Shown here in pieces: positions 29,116 through 39,432 of a stretch of DNA of 64,000 nt. The notes under the pieces are model-generated. The model was not told the DNA's origin and searched no databases. It saw nothing but the letters and a program-made list of their open reading frames with translations. This DNA comes from Lutibacter sp. A64. GTDB taxonomy: Bacteria > Bacteroidota > Bacteroidia > Flavobacteriales > Flavobacteriaceae. Each line of letters opens with the position of its first letter. The first letter of the stretch is position 1. The DNA lies in the NCBI RefSeq assembly GCF_022429565.1, contig NZ_CP092487.1, positions 1,335,001 through 1,399,000 of the forward strand, given 5' to 3'. A program made the translations under genes and the position numbers.

Positions 29116-30276
29116 TTAAAGTTTTATAAGCTCCTTACTTTCAACATCTAAATACCTTCTACTTCCTAAATAATGCTCTCCACACCAAGCATCATAGGCG
29201 TCAGAAGTTGGATCCATAGAATTTAAACGCACTCTTTTTGAAGAATGAATAAATTCTTGTTTCCCATTTCCTAACCAAATACCTACATGAGTAACACGTT
29301 GTTTTTTATCAGCTGTTGCTTTAGTACCAAAAAACATTAAATCTCCCTTTTCTAAACCTTCTAACTCTAAATTTTTATCAACAATTTCACCTTTTAAAAT
29401 TTGTTGAGAAGCATCTCTCGGTGTTACAAAACCATTCATTAAATACACAGTTTTTACAAAACCACTACAATCCATTGCTTTTGTAGAAGTTCCTCCCCAT
29501 AAATATGGCGAACCTAACAAACTTTTAGCATAACGTTCTACTAATTCTTTAGAAGGTTTTAAATGAATTAACCATTGCTTATATTTTTCGGCGTCGTCTT
29601 TTTTAAGAAAACCAACTCTTCCATCAGGAAATTCAACTTTAAAACTGTTTGCTAATTCTTCAATTAATTTAACTTTTCCTCCAAGAACCATATCTGTTAA
29701 AATAATTTTGAAATCAGAATCTTGATAAGAATTCCCTGTAGTTTTTGTATAAATTATAAGTTCAGATTCATTCCATTTATTTAATTGATCTTTTGTAAAA
29801 AATGCAATTCCACCATTATCTACCCATGCAATATATTTTTCTGGAGTTTGTACTAGCGAAAAAGACCCATCATTTTTTAAAACTTTTAATTCTGTTCCTA
29901 AAATAACTTGAGTAACTAACTCTGCAGAATGTTTTCCTTTACCTCTTAAATTCGATGCAGAATTATTTGCCAATGCATATGTATATTCTCCTACAGTTGC
30001 CTCTGGTAAAATTGAAACACTATCTATAAATACTATTCCTTTAGCTGTTAAACTACTTTTTAGACCTTCAATAGCTAATGGATTATCTGTTTCTCCTTCT
30101 AATATTAAATTAGTTCCTGCTTTTTTATATGAAACATCATAAATAGCAACTCTTTTATCTGGTGCATATTTAGTTTTAATACTGTCGTTTAAATTTTTAA
30201 ATGTAGTTATAGAGTTTTTATCTGTTTGACAAGAATAAAAAAGTACTAATACTAAAATATAGTTTAAATATTTCAT
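29116..30276 (-). CDS. NlpC/P60 peptidoglycan hydrolase, lipoprotein
   Basis: 386 aa. The signal peptide ends in a lipobox (VLVLFYSC with Cys16). Two SH3b-like domains fill about 95-245, and the C-terminal NlpC/P60 domain spans about 250-370: nucleophile Cys270 in MDCSGFVKTVY, catalytic His in RVTHVGIWLGNG and the third polar residue in FIHSS. It is likely a gamma-D-glutamyl-diamino-acid endopeptidase of stem peptides, anchored in a membrane. The single gene faces repeat copy 1; the valS terminator lies upstream of it. Confidence 0.92.
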   Translation of the reverse strand: MKYLNYILVLVLFYSCQTDKNSITTFKNLNDSIKTKYAPDKRVAIYDVSYKKAGTNLILEGETDNPLAIEGLKSSLTAKGIVFIDSVSILPEATVGEYTYALANNSASNLRGKGKHSAELVTQVILGTELKVLKNDGSFSLVQTPEKYIAWVDNGGIAFFTKDQLNKWNESELIIYTKTTGNSYQDSDFKIILTDMVLGGKVKLIEELANSFKVEFPDGRVGFLKKDDAEKYKQWLIHLKPSKELVERYAKSLLGSPYLWGGTSTKAMDCSGFVKTVYLMNGFVTPRDASQQILKGEIVDKNLELEGLEKGDLMFFGTKATADKKQRVTHVGIWLGNGKQEFIHSSKRVRLNSMDPTSDAYDAWCGEHYLGSRRYLDVESKELIKL

Positions 30277-30363
30277 GTGTTGTTTTAAGGTTATATTAAA
30301 AATTAATTAAGTAGTGTTTTCTTTTTCAAATATATTGAATTTTAAGCAAAATAATATTAAAAC

Positions 30364-30396
30364 AAAAAGAGATTCCAATAAATTGGAACCTCTTTT
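30364..30396 (-). terminator. terminator of valS
   Basis: Stem of 8 + 7 bp with one A-C mismatch (30364-30371 and 30373-30379, pairing with 30382-30388 and 30390-30396), 2-nt loop, TTCCAAT/ATTGGAA core. On the minus strand it follows the valS stop by about 40 bp and is followed by a T run. Confidence 0.7.
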
Positions 30397-30436
30397 CTAA
30401 AGTACATTTGCCAGCCATAGCTAGTGTACTGTTTTT

Positions 30437-33064
30437 TTACAAGCTATTTAAACTAGCTTTTATTGTTTCAATTTTAGATAAAGCATCTGCTTCTTTTTGA
30501 CGTTCGATAGCAATTACTTTTTCTGGAGCATTATTTACAAAACGCTCATTACTTAATTTCTTTTGAACAGATTTTAAGAAACCTTCAGTATATTTTAATT
30601 CTTCTTCTAACTTAGCTTTTTCAGCTTCAACATCAATTGCATCTCCCATTGGAATAAAATATTCGTTAGATTTTACTCTAAAACTCAATGCTCCTTCAAC
30701 TTTTTCAGTAACATAATTTATGCTAGACAAGTTACCTAATTTTTCAATAACTTTATCAAAATCGGTAGTAGTATTGTCATTATTCAATACAGAAAATTCT
30801 ATTTGTTCTTTAAAAGAAATATTTTTTTCTTTTCTAATATTTCTAATTCCTGAAATTACTTCTGAAGCAATTTTAAAATTTGAAATTAAAGATTCGTTAA
30901 CTTCTACTAAAGTAGGATACTCTGCAATAATTAACGCTTCTTCAGGAGTTCTTTCAGAAATATGTTGCCAAATTTCTTCAGTTAAGAATGGCATAAATGG
31001 ATGTAATATTTTTAAATTATCTTCTAAAAATGAAATTACACTTTTTAATGTTTTAGCATCAATAGGTTGTTGATACCCCGGTTTTACCATTTCTAAGAAC
31101 CAAGAAGAAAAATCGTCCCAAATTAATTTGTAAATACTCATTAAAGCTTCACTAATTCTATATTGATCAAAAGATTTCTCTAAATCATGTAAGGTTTGTT
31201 GAAACTTAGCTTGATACCAATCAATAGCAATTTTAGCAGATTGTGGTTGTTCTATAGTTTCAGAAACTTCCCAACCTTTTATTAAACGGAACGCATTCCA
31301 TATTTTATTTGAAAAATTTCGTCCTTGTGCACATAATTCTACATCAAATAATAAATCGTTACCAGCAGCAGAACATAACAACATTCCAACACGAACACCA
31401 TCTGCTCCGTATTTTTCCATTAATTCAATAGGATCTGGCGAATTACCTAAGGATTTAGACATTTTTCGTCCTTTTGCATCACGTACAATTCCAGTAAAAT
31501 ATACGTTTGTAAATGGTTTTTCTTGTCTAAATTCATAACCAGCAAAAATCATACGAGCAACCCAAAAGAAAATAATATCAGGACCTGTTACTAAATCGTT
31601 TGTTGGATAATAATAGTTAATTTCTTTATTTTCAGGATTATTAATACCATCAAAAACAGAAATTGGCCATAACCAAGAAGAAAACCAAGTATCTAAAGCA
31701 TCTGGATCTTGCTTTAAATCTTCAACTTTAAATTCTTTCCCTACTTTTTCTGAAGCTTTTTTAACCGCTTCTTCAATAGTTTCAGCAATTACAAAATCTT
31801 CTACACCTTCGCCATAAAAATATGCAGGAATTTGATGTCCCCACCAAAGTTGACGAGAGATATTCCAGTCACGTACATTTTCTAACCAGTGACGGTAGGT
31901 ATTGTTATAATGTTTTGGGAAGAACTTAATTTCTTCATCTTCTAGCACTGCTTTTAAAGCCGGTTTAACAATAGTATCCATTTTTAAAAACCATTGAGCT
32001 GAAATTTTTGGTTCTATTACTTCTTTTGTTCTTTCAGAAGTACCAACTTTATGCATATATGGTTCAACTTTTACCAAACAACCTATTTCTTCAAGTTCTT
32101 TTGTAATTTCTTTACGAACTACAAAACGATCTTTTCCTTCATAATGCAGTCCAAAAGAGTTTAATGTTGCGTCATCATTAAAAATATCAATTACTTCTAA
32201 ATTATGTTTTTCACCTAAAACCTTATCATTTGGATCGTGTGCTGGAGTAACTTTTAAACATCCTGTTCCAAATTCTATATCTACATATTCATCTTCAATA
32301 ATAGGAATTACTCTATCAACAATTGGTACAATTGCTTTTTTACCTTTTAAATGTCTAAAACGTTCATCATTAGGATTAATACAAATTGCTGAGTCTCCTA
32401 AAATAGTTTCTGGACGCGTAGTTGCAATTGTAAGTACATCTTCACTTCCTTCAATTTTATAATTTACATGGTATAGGTTACCTTGTTTTTCTTCAAAAAT
32501 AACCTCTTCGTCAGATAAGGTTGTTTTTGCAGAAGGATCCCAATTCACCATTCTATAACCTCTATAAATAAATCCTTTATTATATAGGTCTATAAAAACC
32601 TTAGTAACAGCTTCACTTAAATCTGCATCCATAGTAAACTTTGTACGTTTCCAATCGCAAGAAGCTCCTAATTTTTTTAATTGTTCTAAAATAATGCCTC
32701 CGTGTTCATCAGTCCAATCCCACGCATGTTTTAAAAACTCATCACGTGTTAAATCACTTTTATGTATGCCTTGCTCTTTTAATTTAGCTACCACTTTTGC
32801 TTCTGTAGCAATTGAAGCGTGATCGGTTCCTGGTACCCAACAGGCATTTTTACCTTTTAACCGTGCTCTTCTAATTAAAACATCTTGAATGGTGTTATTT
32901 AACATATGCCCCATATGCAAAACTCCAGTAACATTTGGAGGAGGAATTACAATTGTATAAGGTTCTTTTTCATTTGGAATTGAATAAAAATAGTTATTAT
33001 TCATCCAGTAGTTATACCACTTATCCTCTATATCTTGAGGATTGTATTTTGTTGCTAAACTCAT
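30437..33064 (-). CDS. valS: valine--tRNA ligase
   Basis: 875 aa, normal length. Class I motifs are [15 protein letters not shown] (HIGH, near residue 50) and [14 protein letters not shown] (KMSKS, residues 534-538). The CP1 editing domain spans about 190-330 ([13 protein letters not shown]), the anticodon-binding domain about 620-770, and the Val-type C-terminal coiled coil about 810-875. It charges tRNA-Val in the cytoplasm. It is monocistronic, with a TACATTTG box 29 bp upstream and a hairpin terminator. Confidence 0.97.
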   Translation of the reverse strand: MSLATKYNPQDIEDKWYNYWMNNNYFYSIPNEKEPYTIVIPPPNVTGVLHMGHMLNNTIQDVLIRRARLKGKNACWVPGTDHASIATEAKVVAKLKEQGIHKSDLTRDEFLKHAWDWTDEHGGIILEQLKKLGASCDWKRTKFTMDADLSEAVTKVFIDLYNKGFIYRGYRMVNWDPSAKTTLSDEEVIFEEKQGNLYHVNYKIEGSEDVLTIATTRPETILGDSAICINPNDERFRHLKGKKAIVPIVDRVIPIIEDEYVDIEFGTGCLKVTPAHDPNDKVLGEKHNLEVIDIFNDDATLNSFGLHYEGKDRFVVRKEITKELEEIGCLVKVEPYMHKVGTSERTKEVIEPKISAQWFLKMDTIVKPALKAVLEDEEIKFFPKHYNNTYRHWLENVRDWNISRQLWWGHQIPAYFYGEGVEDFVIAETIEEAVKKASEKVGKEFKVEDLKQDPDALDTWFSSWLWPISVFDGINNPENKEINYYYPTNDLVTGPDIIFFWVARMIFAGYEFRQEKPFTNVYFTGIVRDAKGRKMSKSLGNSPDPIELMEKYGADGVRVGMLLCSAAGNDLLFDVELCAQGRNFSNKIWNAFRLIKGWEVSETIEQPQSAKIAIDWYQAKFQQTLHDLEKSFDQYRISEALMSIYKLIWDDFSSWFLEMVKPGYQQPIDAKTLKSVISFLEDNLKILHPFMPFLTEEIWQHISERTPEEALIIAEYPTLVEVNESLISNFKIASEVISGIRNIRKEKNISFKEQIEFSVLNNDNTTTDFDKVIEKLGNLSSINYVTEKVEGALSFRVKSNEYFIPMGDAIDVEAEKAKLEEELKYTEGFLKSVQKKLSNERFVNNAPEKVIAIERQKEADALSKIETIKASLNSL

Positions 33065-33093
33065 TTTTGGTCTGATATTTGTAATATAGTTTG

Positions 33094-33101
33094 CAAATGT
33101 A
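33094..33101 (-). promoter_or_regulatory. -7 promoter box of valS
   Basis: TACATTTG on the minus strand, matching TAnnTTTG, 29 bp before the ATG at 33064. No clear -33 element. Confidence 0.4.
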
Positions 33102-33176
33102 CAATTATAAGCCTTAACATAAAATATTTTGAAAGCTTAAAAAAATAAGTACCTTTACACTTTAAAATTTATAATT

Positions 33177-33623
33177 ATGAAAAAATTTTTAACTTTATTA
33201 TTTATAGGATTTATAGCATTTTCTATAAAAGCACAAGAAAAAAATGCTAATAACACTACAGTTGATCCAAATGCACCGGCATTTGAATTTGAAAAAGAAG
33301 TAATTGATTATGGTAAAATTGAACAAAATGCTGATGGTGTTCGTGTTTTTAAATTTACAAACACAGGAAAATCGCCTTTAATAATTTCAAGAATTCAATC
33401 TAGTTGTGGATGTACGGTTCCTACAAAACCAAAAGACCCAATTATGCCTGGTAAAACTGGTGAAATTGAAGTAAAATACGCTACTAATAGAATTGGAGGT
33501 TTTAACAAAACAATTACTATTTTTTCTAATGCTACTGAACCTACAAAAAGAGTTCGAATTAAAGGAATTGTTTTAAAACCAGAATCTGATGTTGTAAAAC
33601 AAAAATCTAAAGTTGCTATTTAA
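33177..33623 (+). CDS. DUF1573 protein, exported
   Basis: 148 aa with a Sec signal peptide (KKFLTLLFIGFIAFSIKAQ). One DUF1573 (ASH/MSP-like immunoglobulin fold) domain covers about 35-135, with the hallmark ISRIQSSCGCTVPTKPKDPIMPG. The family is widespread in Bacteroidota and has no known reaction. It is a paralogue of the lipoprotein form at 60487-60939; this copy lacks a lipobox. The gene is single, divergent from valS, and has its own terminator. Confidence 0.9.
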   Translation: MKKFLTLLFIGFIAFSIKAQEKNANNTTVDPNAPAFEFEKEVIDYGKIEQNADGVRVFKFTNTGKSPLIISRIQSSCGCTVPTKPKDPIMPGKTGEIEVKYATNRIGGFNKTITIFSNATEPTKRVRIKGIVLKPESDVVKQKSKVAI

Positions 33624-33647
33624 TTGTAACATTTTAACATACATTAT

Positions 33648-33680
33648 AAAACTCTCTAATTTCTTAGAGAGTTTTTTTTA
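33648..33680 (+). terminator. terminator of the DUF1573 gene
   Basis: Perfect 12-bp stem (33648-33659 with 33664-33675), 4-nt loop, followed by T residues to about 33679. It lies 25 bp after the stop. Confidence 0.85.
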
Positions 33681-33821
33681 TAGTTTACTAATTATTCTCT
33701 TGTAAACGAGTATCAGTTGCAGAAAATAAATCAAAGCTTCATCTCCAATAATTTCTCTTAAATATTCTATTTTTTAGAAATTATTTCGCAATTTTGTTAC
33801 ATAATTTTAAACATTTATTAA

Positions 33822-35015
33822 ATGCCTTCTATATCAACTAAAGGAAAAAATATGCCTGAGTCTCCAATTAGAAAATTGGTTCCTTATGCCGAAAATGCTA
33901 AAAAAAGAGGAATAGAAGTATTTCATTTAAATATTGGGCAACCCGATATTAAAACTCCAGATTGCGCTTTACAAGCCATTAAAAACAATACTGTTGAAGT
34001 TCTTGCATATAGCAGATCTGAAGGTTCTGAAGAATACCGAACAAAAATTGCAAAGTATTATGCAAAAAATAATATAAATGTAACTGCAAACGAAATTATT
34101 GTTACAACTGGTGGATCTGAAGCCTTATTATTTGCCTTAGGAAGTATTACAGACCCTGGAGATGAAATAATTATTCCAGAGCCATTTTACGCTAACTACA
34201 ATGGATTCTCTATTGGATCTGGTGTAAATATTGTTCCTGTAATTTCAAAAATAGAAGATAATTTTGCCTTACCTCCTATTTCTGAATTTGAAAAACTAAT
34301 TACTTCAAAAACTAAAGCAATATTAATTTGTAATCCTGGAAATCCGACTGGATATTTATATTCTAAAGAAGAAATTGAAAAATTAGCTGAGATTGTAAAA
34401 AAACACGATTTATTTTTAATTGCTGATGAAGTTTACAGAGAGTTTGTTTATGACAACATACAACATCAATCTGTTTTAAGTAACTTTGACTTAGAAGAAA
34501 ATGCTATTATAATCGATTCCGTTTCTAAACGTTACAGCATGTGTGGTGCTCGTATTGGTTGTTTAGTTTCTAAAAATAAAGATGTAATAAAAACTGCACT
34601 TAAATTTGCACAAGCACGTCTAAGCCCGCCTACATTTGCTCAAATTGCAAGTGAAGCTGCTTTAGAAACACCACAATCTTATTTTGATGAAGTAATTGTT
34701 GAATATAAAGACCGAAGAGATACTTTAATTCAAGAACTTCAAAAAATTGAAGGTATAAAAGTTGCAAACCCAAAAGGAGCTTTTTATTGTGTTGCTGAAT
34801 TACCAATTGATAATGCTGATAAATTTGCTCAATGGTTATTAGAAGATTACAGCATAAATGGCCAAACAGTTATGGTTGCTCCTGCTGCTGGTTTTTATAG
34901 TACAAAAGGAATTGGAACCAACCAAGTAAGAATTGCTTATGTTCTAAAAAAGGAAGATTTAATTAGATCTGTAGCCATTTTAAAAGAGGCTATTAAAAAA
35001 TACAATCAAATTTAA
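33822..35015 (+). CDS. PLP-dependent class I/II aminotransferase (aspartate aminotransferase-like)
   Basis: 397 aa, fold-type I. The PLP-binding Lys236 lies in DSVSKRYSMCGARIG; the cofactor pocket shows CNPGNPTGY and IADEVYREF, and the substrate-carboxylate Arg is in NQVRIAYV near the end. The sequence style is that of the flavobacterial AspC-like group, so transamination of aspartate or another amino acid with 2-oxoglutarate is likely but not proven. murB starts 1 bp after its stop, so the two are cotranscribed. Confidence 0.88.
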   Translation: MPSISTKGKNMPESPIRKLVPYAENAKKRGIEVFHLNIGQPDIKTPDCALQAIKNNTVEVLAYSRSEGSEEYRTKIAKYYAKNNINVTANEIIVTTGGSEALLFALGSITDPGDEIIIPEPFYANYNGFSIGSGVNIVPVISKIEDNFALPPISEFEKLITSKTKAILICNPGNPTGYLYSKEEIEKLAEIVKKHDLFLIADEVYREFVYDNIQHQSVLSNFDLEENAIIIDSVSKRYSMCGARIGCLVSKNKDVIKTALKFAQARLSPPTFAQIASEAALETPQSYFDEVIVEYKDRRDTLIQELQKIEGIKVANPKGAFYCVAELPIDNADKFAQWLLEDYSINGQTVMVAPAAGFYSTKGIGTNQVRIAYVLKKEDLIRSVAILKEAIKKYNQI

Positions 35016-35016
35016 A

Positions 35017-36018
35017 TTGAATATTCTACACAACATTTCTTTAAAAAAATACAACACGTTTGGTATTGATGTTAATGCCAAACGTTTTGTTGAAATAAAT
35101 TCTATTGCTGAATTAAAAAAACTTGTATCCAATGAAAAAAATATATTTTTAATTGGAGGCGGAAGTAATATGCTATTAACTTCAGCTATTGAAAAGTTAG
35201 TTGTTCATTTAAATTTAAAAGGTATTGTTGTTAATGATACCGAAAAAGATGTTGTTTTTGTTACTGCTGAAGCTGGCGAAAACTGGCACGATTTTGTTGT
35301 TTGGTGTATTTCTCAAAATTATGGAGGATTAGAAAATCTTTCCTTAATTCCAGGAAATGTTGGCACCTCTCCTATCCAAAATATTGGCGCTTATGGTGTA
35401 GAAATTAAAGATACTTTTCATCAATTAGAAGCTTTAGAAATTGCCACTGGAAAAACAAAAATTTTTAAACATAGCGATTGTAATTTTGGCTATAGAAATT
35501 CTGTTTTTAAAAATAAAGTTAAAGGTCAATATATTATTACTAGTGTAACTTTTAAACTTACTAAAAGTAACCATAAAACCAATATTAGCTACGGAGCCAT
35601 TAAAGAAGTACTTAAAAACATTGAAAAGCCTACTTTAAAAGATATTTCTAACGCTGTAATTTCTATTAGACAAAGTAAACTTCCTGATCCAAAAAAGATT
35701 GGAAATAGCGGTAGTTTTTTTAAAAATCCAATTATAGATATTGAATTATTTAAAAAACTACAAGAAAAACATCCAACTATTCCAAATTACAAGGTTTCGT
35801 CAAAAGAGATTAAGGTTCCTGCAGGTTGGCTTATTGAACAATCTGGTTTTAAAGGTAAACGTTATGGAGAAACTGGTGTACACGAAAAACAAGCGTTGGT
35901 TTTAGTTAATTATGGAAATGCCAGCGGTAAAGAAGTGTATCAACTAGCAAAAAAAATACAGCAAACTGTTTTAGACAAATTTGCTGTACCTTTAGAAATT
36001 GAAGTAAATATTATTTAA
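35017..36018 (+). CDS. murB: UDP-N-acetylenolpyruvoylglucosamine reductase
   Basis: 333 aa, starting at TTG 1 bp after the aminotransferase stop. FAD-binding features are NTFGIDVNAKRFVEI, IGGGSNML and NLSLIPGNVGTSPIQNIGAYG. The active-site Ser sits in KIGNSGSFFKNP, and the C-terminal Glu in the PLEIEVNII tail; the length fits type I MurB. It reduces UDP-GlcNAc-enolpyruvate to UDP-MurNAc with NADPH, the second step of peptidoglycan precursor synthesis. No ATG precedes the conserved N-terminal region, so TTG is accepted. Confidence 0.95.
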   Translation: MNILHNISLKKYNTFGIDVNAKRFVEINSIAELKKLVSNEKNIFLIGGGSNMLLTSAIEKLVVHLNLKGIVVNDTEKDVVFVTAEAGENWHDFVVWCISQNYGGLENLSLIPGNVGTSPIQNIGAYGVEIKDTFHQLEALEIATGKTKIFKHSDCNFGYRNSVFKNKVKGQYIITSVTFKLTKSNHKTNISYGAIKEVLKNIEKPTLKDISNAVISIRQSKLPDPKKIGNSGSFFKNPIIDIELFKKLQEKHPTIPNYKVSSKEIKVPAGWLIEQSGFKGKRYGETGVHEKQALVLVNYGNASGKEVYQLAKKIQQTVLDKFAVPLEIEVNII

Positions 36019-36027
36019 TTATTTTAA

Positions 36028-36993
36028 TTAAACTGTTACTTCTAATAAATTACAAGTTCCTTTAATTGTTACATTTTTTGTTGTTGCTGGAACTAAAACT
36101 GTTTCTCCAAAATTAATGGTTTCAGATTTTCCATTAACAGTAATTATTCCACCTCCTTCAACACACATAAAAATTACAAATGAATCTGCTGTTGCGTAAT
36201 CCAACTCTAATTCTTGTGCTACAGGAATAAAATTTGTTTTAAAATACTCACATTTTACAACATTATTTAATTTATTTTTTTCTGAAGTATAAGTTCTAAC
36301 AGTATCTATTTCATCACTAAAATTAAGCGCATCTACGGCTAATTCTGTATGTAATTCTCGCTCATTTCCTGCATCATCTACTCTATCAAAATCGTAGATT
36401 CTATACGTAATATCAGATGTTTGTTGAATCTCAGCCAAAACAATTCCTGCCCCAATTGCATGTACAGTTCCTGTTTCAATAAAAAATGCATCTCCTTTTT
36501 TTACTGGAACATCATTTAAAACAGACATAATTTTCTTTTCTTCCAATAATTTTACATACGTATCTGCATCAATTGTTTTATTAAAGCCAAGAATTAACCG
36601 AGAACCTTCGTCGGCTTGCATAATGTACCACATTTCAGTTTTTCCAAAGGAATTATGACGCTTTTTAGACAAAGCATCATTAGGATGTACTTGTACAGAT
36701 AAATCTTGTTTAGCATCAATAAATTTAATTAACAATGGAAAATTTGTTCCAAAATTGGCAAAGTTATTTTTACCTAATAAATCAACCGTATAGGTTTCTA
36801 ACAGTTCTTTTAAAGATTTTCCTTTTAAAGCACCATTTTCCACTATAGAAACATCTCCTTTTACATCAGAAATTTCCCAGCTTTCACCTATATCTTTTAA
36901 ATCAGATTTTTTATTTAGCTTATTTATTAACTTATCTCCTCCCCAAATTTTATCTTTTAATATTGGTTGGAATTTTATTGGATAGTTTAACAT
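36028..36993 (-). CDS. manA: class I mannose-6-phosphate isomerase
   Basis: 321 aa, the short ManA type of the cupin superfamily. Zinc ligands are in LSVQVHPNDALSKKRH (His pair), KTEMWYIM (Glu) and VHAIGAG (His); the substrate Arg is in YRIYDFDR. The enzyme interconverts mannose-6-phosphate and fructose-6-phosphate, feeding nucleotide sugars for surface polysaccharides. The ATG overlaps the stop of the upstream cysteine desulfurase gene by 1 bp, so the pair is cotranscribed. Confidence 0.93.
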   Translation of the reverse strand: MLNYPIKFQPILKDKIWGGDKLINKLNKKSDLKDIGESWEISDVKGDVSIVENGALKGKSLKELLETYTVDLLGKNNFANFGTNFPLLIKFIDAKQDLSVQVHPNDALSKKRHNSFGKTEMWYIMQADEGSRLILGFNKTIDADTYVKLLEEKKIMSVLNDVPVKKGDAFFIETGTVHAIGAGIVLAEIQQTSDITYRIYDFDRVDDAGNERELHTELAVDALNFSDEIDTVRTYTSEKNKLNNVVKCEYFKTNFIPVAQELELDYATADSFVIFMCVEGGGIITVNGKSETINFGETVLVPATTKNVTIKGTCNLLEVTV

Positions 36994-38129
36994 TATTTAA
37001 TTATTTGTTTTAAATTTTTAATTACGTAATCTATTTCTTCAATGGTATTTAATTTACTAAACGAAAAACGAACCGACGTTTTAAATTGCTCATTTTTAGG
37101 TAAAATAGCATTTAACACATGAGAACCTTGATTGCTTCCACTTTGGCAAGCACTTCCTCCAGAAACTGCAATTCCTTTTAAATCTAAGCTAAAAAGCAAC
37201 ATTGCGTATTCTTTTGGAAAACGAACATTTAAAATAGCATAGCTACTTTCGTTTTCACTTTCAGAACAGCCATTAAAAATAATTCCTTCAAAAGATTGCT
37301 TTAACTCTTTTATAAAATAATTTTTAATCTTTTTTATATATTTTTCGTCTTCTTTTAAATATAAATGTGCTAATTCTAAGGCTTTTTCCATTCCTAAAAT
37401 ACCGTGTACATTTTCGGTACCTGCTCTTGCTCCTCTTTCTTGCTCTCCACCATGTAAAATAGGATAAATACCAAATCCTTTTTTTATATATGCAAAACCA
37501 ACTCCTTTTGGTCCGTGAAATTTATGTGCACTTGCTGCAAAAAAATCAATTGGAGTTTCTTTTAAATCCAAATTAAAATGCCCTATTGCTTGCACGGCAT
37601 CTGAATGAAACAATGCATTATTTATTGCACACAAATTAGCTACTTTTTTAATGTCTAAAAAATTCCCAATCTCATTATTTACATACATTAAACTCACTAA
37701 TTTTTTAGAAGTATCATGCTGTAATAATTTTTCTAAATGCAGGTAATTTAAAACACCATTTTCATCTAAATCTACCCAATGTACAGTTATTTTAAACTCT
37801 TTTTCTAAATCATCAATAGTATGTAAAACCGCGTGATGTTCTATTTTTGAAGAAATAATAGTAGTTACTCCTAAATTAGTTACTGCATTTCGTAAAATTA
37901 AGTTATCGGCTTCACTTCCTCCAGAAGTAAAAACAATTTCATTAGCTGAAGCATTAAAATGCTTGGCTATGTTTTTTCTTGCAGTTTCAACCAACGATTT
38001 TGCCTTTCTACCTATTTGATGGATTGAAGAAGGGTTTCCATAAAAATGAGTCATAGAATCCGAAATTGTAGTTACTACTTCTGGCAAAATTGGAGACGTT
38101 GCGGCGTTATCTAAATAAATATTTTTCAT
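36993..38129 (-). CDS. cysteine desulfurase (NifS/IscS-like)
   Basis: 378 aa from the ATG at 38129 (MKNIYLDNAATSP); an upstream in-frame TTG would add three residues inside the promoter. Fold-type I PLP enzyme: PLP Lys203 in AASAHKFHGPKG and persulfide Cys328 in GGSACQSGSNQGSH, with HSDAVQAIG and GTENVHGI. It takes sulfur from cysteine for Fe-S clusters, thiolation of tRNA or other cofactors. No iscU or suf genes are near, so a role in tRNA thiolation or general sulfur supply is as likely as Fe-S assembly. A TAATTTTG box ends 6 bp before the start. Confidence 0.92.
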   Translation of the reverse strand: MKNIYLDNAATSPILPEVVTTISDSMTHFYGNPSSIHQIGRKAKSLVETARKNIAKHFNASANEIVFTSGGSEADNLILRNAVTNLGVTTIISSKIEHHAVLHTIDDLEKEFKITVHWVDLDENGVLNYLHLEKLLQHDTSKKLVSLMYVNNEIGNFLDIKKVANLCAINNALFHSDAVQAIGHFNLDLKETPIDFFAASAHKFHGPKGVGFAYIKKGFGIYPILHGGEQERGARAGTENVHGILGMEKALELAHLYLKEDEKYIKKIKNYFIKELKQSFEGIIFNGCSESENESSYAILNVRFPKEYAMLLFSLDLKGIAVSGGSACQSGSNQGSHVLNAILPKNEQFKTSVRFSFSKLNTIEEIDYVIKNLKQIIK

Positions 38130-38135
38130 CAAATG

Positions 38136-38143
38136 CAAAATTA
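38136..38143 (-). promoter_or_regulatory. -7 promoter box of the cysteine desulfurase gene
   Basis: TAATTTTG on the minus strand, matching TAnnTTTG, ending only 6 bp before the ATG at 38129. Transcription would start at or next to the start codon. Confidence 0.45.
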
Positions 38144-38214
38144 ACTAAAATAGTTGGTATCATTTAACGTTAGATTGTATAAAACAATTATTTTTGTTTC
38201 ATTAAAATTTAAAC

Positions 38215-38688
38215 ATGAAAAAATTAATAACACTTTTTATAGCTTTTACCTTATTATCTTGTAACGATGGTGATTTTGACATCCCTTCTTTTGAATTTAC
38301 TGATGCTATTAATAGTTGTGGAGAAACCATTTTATACAAGTTAAACTCTACAAGCACAGAAGTAATACTTATACAACTATCTAAAGATCAATTAGGAACT
38401 GCTGAAGGAGAGCTATCATATCCAATTTCTACAACTCAACAAGTAATTTATAGAATTTTTGATGATGCTATTGACTCTGATTATTTTTGTCAAGAAATTC
38501 CTCCAGCATCACCTTTAGTTTTAAAAGAATTAGAAGCCGAAAGCGGAACTATTGTAGTAAATACAATTGCCACTATTGAAAATGAAGAAATTACAGGATA
38601 TACCTATGAAATCACAATTTCAGATTTATTATTTTTAGATGATAATGATCGTATATTTTTTGAAACTTTTTATTTTGGAAGCTATTAA
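38215..38688 (+). CDS. small lipoprotein of unknown function
   Basis: 157 aa with a lipoprotein signal (KKLITLFIAFTLLSC, Cys16 as lipidation site) followed by NDGDFDIP, an Asp-rich stretch that in Bacteroidota can act as a surface-export signal. The rest is an acidic, beta-rich sequence with two more Cys residues (NSCGET and FCQEIPP) that could form a disulfide. I recognise no family. It is divergent from the cysteine desulfurase and converges with the Smr gene 8 bp away. Confidence 0.8.
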   Translation: MKKLITLFIAFTLLSCNDGDFDIPSFEFTDAINSCGETILYKLNSTSTEVILIQLSKDQLGTAEGELSYPISTTQQVIYRIFDDAIDSDYFCQEIPPASPLVLKELEAESGTIVVNTIATIENEEITGYTYEITISDLLFLDDNDRIFFETFYFGSY

Positions 38689-38696
38689 AACACATT

Positions 38697-39260
38697 TTAT
38701 TTTTTAGGATTCTGATAAATATAAACTTCTGTAGCGCCTAAACCATATTTTTTAAAGGAAGCTGCGTAGACATCTACGTGATAGTTTTTTAATAAAAAAT
38801 CTAATTCTGTTTTTAAAACGCCTGCTCCTACTCCATGAATAAACACAACTTTAGGAATTCTATTTCTAATGGCATATTCTATTTTATGTTTTGCCGTTTC
38901 AATTTGCAGATTTAACATATCATAATTATCCATACCACGTGTAGATTCTGTAAGTTGATGGATATGTAAGTCTACTTCCATAGGTGGAGCATCATCTGTT
39001 TTTAAAGTAGATTTAAATTTTGGAACATTTTTTTTATTAGAAGTCTCATTCATTTTTTCTAATAAACTTTCATTAGAAATATCACTATATTTAGACAATT
39101 CAAATTGACTTTCTTTAATTACAACAAGTTCATTTGGTAAAAAATCAAAAGAAAAACCATCTGTAGATTCTATACTAATAGCATTATTTTTAATTGCAAC
39201 AACTTTGCCTTTAATTACATCGTCTAAAACCGCAACAGTATCTCCAATTTTAAATTCCAT
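38697..39260 (-). CDS. Smr-domain (MutS2 C-terminal type) protein
   Basis: 187 aa. The N-terminal part (about 1-50, FKIGDTVAVLDDVIKGKVV) looks like a small SH3-like barrel, as in the DUF2027/MutS2-associated region. The C-terminal Smr domain (about 100-187) shows VDLHIHQLTESTR (the D-L-H motif), VVFIHGVGAGVLKTEL (H-G-x-G) and the YGLGATEVYI end. Smr domains are nucleases acting on RNA at collided ribosomes or on branched DNA. No MutS core is present; the stand-alone form is common in this group. Confidence 0.87.
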   Translation of the reverse strand: MEFKIGDTVAVLDDVIKGKVVAIKNNAISIESTDGFSFDFLPNELVVIKESQFELSKYSDISNESLLEKMNETSNKKNVPKFKSTLKTDDAPPMEVDLHIHQLTESTRGMDNYDMLNLQIETAKHKIEYAIRNRIPKVVFIHGVGAGVLKTELDFLLKNYHVDVYAASFKKYGLGATEVYIYQNPKK

Positions 39261-39410
39261 GTGTTTTTATCTTTTAAGCTTTTTAACTTGTTAACCAACT
39301 GTAATTATGGCTAATTAACAAAGTATTTTACTATTAAAAATTTTAATATCCACCTAAATTTCTTAACTTTTAAATAATACAGCTAAAAAAATTTAGCTTC
39401 TTTATAATTA

Positions 39411-39418
39411 TATATTTG
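39411..39418 (+). promoter_or_regulatory. -7 promoter box before the phosphatase-like gene
   Basis: TATATTTG, a perfect TAnnTTTG match, 14 bp before the ATG at 39433. No TTG at the -33 distance. It probably drives the 39.4-41.1 kb gene set. Confidence 0.45.
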
Positions 39419-39432
39419 TACAAAAATAGGAT

